Positions 61,875 through 64,000 of a stretch of 64,000 bases of DNA are shown piece by piece (position 1 is the first letter of the stretch; each line of letters begins with the position of its first letter). The DNA comes from Seriola aureovittata (Eukaryota; Chordata; Actinopteri; Carangiformes; Carangidae): assembly GCF_021018895.1 (NCBI RefSeq), contig NC_079371.1, positions 15,494,001 to 15,558,000 of the forward strand, in the 5' to 3' direction. Under the pieces are notes generated by a model. It was given only the letters and a program-made list of their open reading frames with translations. It searched no databases and was not told where the DNA came from. The position numbers were made by a program, and so were the translations under genes.

Positions 61875-64000
61875 CTTTTCTTTATTAGGTAAAGTCTGAG
61901 TTCTGGTAAAAGTGTCTCCTCCGTTAATACTGATCAGCTCTGCATCCACAGGTGGAAACGGTGCAGGGAAAACCACTACGTCACTCTTGAGCGTGTCTGA
62001 GCTGAAACAGACGTCATACTGCTGAGTAGCTTTAGAGTAAGACCAGCTCCCGTCAGGGTGGGTGGTGATCATTGGGGCGCTGTACCTGCTGAAACTGCCG
62101 TCTGTCCTGTGGCATTTGACTGCTATTAAACTGATGAGGCTCAGCAGAAAAATCACTGACACCGACACAATGGCGATCAGCAGATACAGGTTTAAATCAG
62201 AGAAGCTGTCCTCCTTTATGGGCACATGTCTGAACTGAGTCTGGATGTCAGCTGTGCTTTCAAGCACCACCACCTCAATAGAAACAGTAGCTGATAGGGA
62301 GGGTTCTCCGTTATCAGAGACCAAGACCACCAAGGGGTGAGTTTTCAGGTCATTGTCACTCATTCTCCTCTTTGTCCTGATTTCCCCGGAGCTGGTTCCG
62401 ATCCTGAAGAGGTTGTTTCCCTTGGGCTCAGAGAGGTGATAAGAAAGCAGCGCATTGTATCCAGAGTCTGCGTCTACAGCTCTGATCTTTGCCACAAAGT
62501 ATCCTGCTTCAGCAGAGTAGGGGATGCTCTCACTGTTAACGGAGCCGTGCTCAGAATAGGGCGCGAGAATCGAGGGACTGTTGTCATTCTCATCCAGGAT
62601 AAAAACGTTCACAGTCACGTTGCTGCTGAGCGGAGGAACACCAGAGTCTGTGGCCTGAACTTTAAACAGAAAAGTTTTTAACTCCTCGAAGTTAAAGGCC
62701 TGCAGGCTGACTATATCTCCAGTCTCTGAGTTGATGTTTACCATTGTCGAGAGAGGCACTGAGTTGCTGTTGTTATGTATAAATGAATATCTCACCTGAC
62801 CATTTTGATCCATGTCAGCATCAACTGCAGTCACTGTCTTAATAACAGATCCTACTGGACTATTCTCTTTCACATAAACATTAACTAGCGGCTCAGAGAA
62901 GCGAGGTGGGTTATCATTGACATCAGAAACAAGAACAGTAACTATGTTGGTGCTGGAGAGAGGTGGAGTCCCTTCATCAGTTGCTACAATAGTAACATTG
63001 TATTGAGCCTTAGTCTCTCTATCAAGCGGACCATTAACTACTAATGAGTAATAATTTCTATAATTTGTGTCCAGTTTAAATGGTGCATTATTTGCAATTA
63101 CAGCTTTCATTGCCCCGTTTTTACCACTATCTTTGTCCTGTACAGAAACAAGTGCAATGGCAGTACCCGCCTCAGCGTCCTCCCTCACTGTATTTAATAG
63201 TGATGTCACAGTGATCTCAGGAGCGTTGTCGTTCAGGTCCACCACTTCTACCAGCACTTTACAATCGGCTGACATCGGAGGCTGGCCTTTGTCACTGGCT
63301 TGTGCATGAATCTCAAACGCTGCATTTTCCTCATAGTCGATCTCACCTTTGACTAAAATTGCACCTGTTTTAGAGTCTATTTGAAATAAATCTAAAACCT
63401 GCTCCTGACCTTTACTTCTAAATGAATATTCTATTTCACTGTTTAAACCCTCATCTGCGTCTGTCCCATTCAAAACTACAACAGTTTTACCTACTGCTAT
63501 GTTCTCCAAAATGCGTGCCTTGTATAAGGGTTGGCTGAAAATAGGAGCATTGTCGTTATTGTCTAAAACATTTATAAGAATTTGGGATGTCCCTGACTTC
63601 GGTGGATTTCCTCCGTCGACCGCGGTCACTGTGAGTTTTATTGTAGGTTGTGTTTCTCGGTCTAAAGCTTTCTGAAGCACAAGCTTGGCAGACACACTCT
63701 CCCCACCCCTGTGAATCTCTAAAGAAAAATAATCATTTGGACTTAGCTCATAGGTATTAACACTATTCTTACCAACGTCGAGATCTGACGCTCCAATAAA
63801 TCCAAATTTCCCTCCTGGCACAGTACTTTCAGCAATGTTAAGAGTCTGCGAATTCTCAGAGAAATCCGGTGCAATATCATTTATATCGACTATATTTATC
63901 TCCAAACGATATAGCTTCAGTGGATTGTTGATCACTGCCTCTACATTAACGGTGCATTTTGTAGCCTTTGCACAGAGTTCCTCGCGGTCTATTCGGTCAT
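61875..64000 (-). CDS. pcdha: Protocadherin alpha-like variable exon E18 (5' end cut by the window)
   Basis: The frame is open from the window edge, beginning inside EC1 at the DRIDREELC motif, to the donor AAAG/GTAAGA (phase 0). About 708 codons are present, covering late EC1 to the tail ending LPNKEK. The signal peptide, early EC1 and promoter lie beyond 64000. The EC1 loop is CAKATKC, second family. EC3-EC6 are nearly identical to E16 and E17, but early EC3 differs. The EC1/EC2 linker reads DINDI instead of DINDN (Ile codon at 63873-63875), and the EC2/EC3 linker reads DNNDN. Confidence 0.9.

Noticed and set aside
5772..62681. A plus-strand open frame of about 114 codons ([12 protein letters not shown]...) recurring opposite the EC6 region of nearly every exon
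   Set aside because: It is the mirror of the most homogenised coding block. Its conservation follows from gene conversion and selection on the minus strand; no start context, splice or promoter supports it.
63933..63935. A translation start in E18 at this codon
   Set aside because: The codon is GTG (Val) inside EC1, and the frame continues open to the window edge with the expected DRIDREELC motif.
1..64000. CRISPR arrays, operons, bacterial genes, tRNA or rRNA genes
   Set aside because: The sequence is vertebrate-like with spliced exons. The large repeats are paralogous exons, and no RNA gene was recognised.

Overview
This window looks like vertebrate, most likely ray-finned fish (teleost), nuclear DNA from a clustered protocadherin locus. 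It holds 18 large open exons of about 2.4 kb, all on the minus strand: 17 complete, and one cut by the right window edge. Each complete exon encodes a signal peptide, six extracellular cadherin (EC) repeats, one transmembrane helix and a short variable cytoplasmic tail. Each ends in phase 0 at a GT splice donor, just after residues of the form LP(N/S)(K/T)(E/D)K. These are alternative first ('variable') exons, each spliced to shared constant exons that should lie beyond coordinate 1. The GSWSYS and [11 protein letters not shown] tail motifs resemble alpha-type (fish pcdh1a/pcdh2a) rather than gamma-type tails, so I call an alpha-like subcluster. That subtype rests on recall, not a search.

Layout. 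1-2256: no variable exon; one REST/NRSF-like site (NRSE), a possible small plus-strand exon and possible transposon debris. Exons are numbered E1 (2257-4641) to E18 (61875-64000, partial) from left to right, so transcription runs from E18 towards E1. E1 is the most divergent. E2-E7 and E9 form one family (signal peptide ending [11 protein letters not shown], CPN...KC loop in EC1). E8 and E10-E18 form a second family ([11 protein letters not shown], usually CAKATKC-like loop).

Each complete exon has the same regulatory unit. About 150-270 bp upstream of the start lies a conserved promoter element like the protocadherin CSE (CGCT box), followed about 30-60 bp downstream by a GGGAGGAG or GAGGAGGAG box (plus-strand reading). 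About 180-570 bp beyond most splice donors there is a sequence matching the RE1/NRSE consensus (TTCAGCACCACGGACAGCG), always on the plus strand. The locus is therefore a tandem array of promoter-exon-NRSE cassettes. That fits stochastic CTCF-linked promoter choice in neurons and REST silencing elsewhere, both established for this family.

The 3' third of every exon (end of EC5, EC6, membrane helix, tail) is almost identical throughout, as expected from gene conversion, while EC1-EC3 differ. Between E13 and E14 there is a promoter with no exon (46750-47060). It is paralogous to the E12 promoter and sits beside an 88-bp hairpin, which suggests a lost variable exon.
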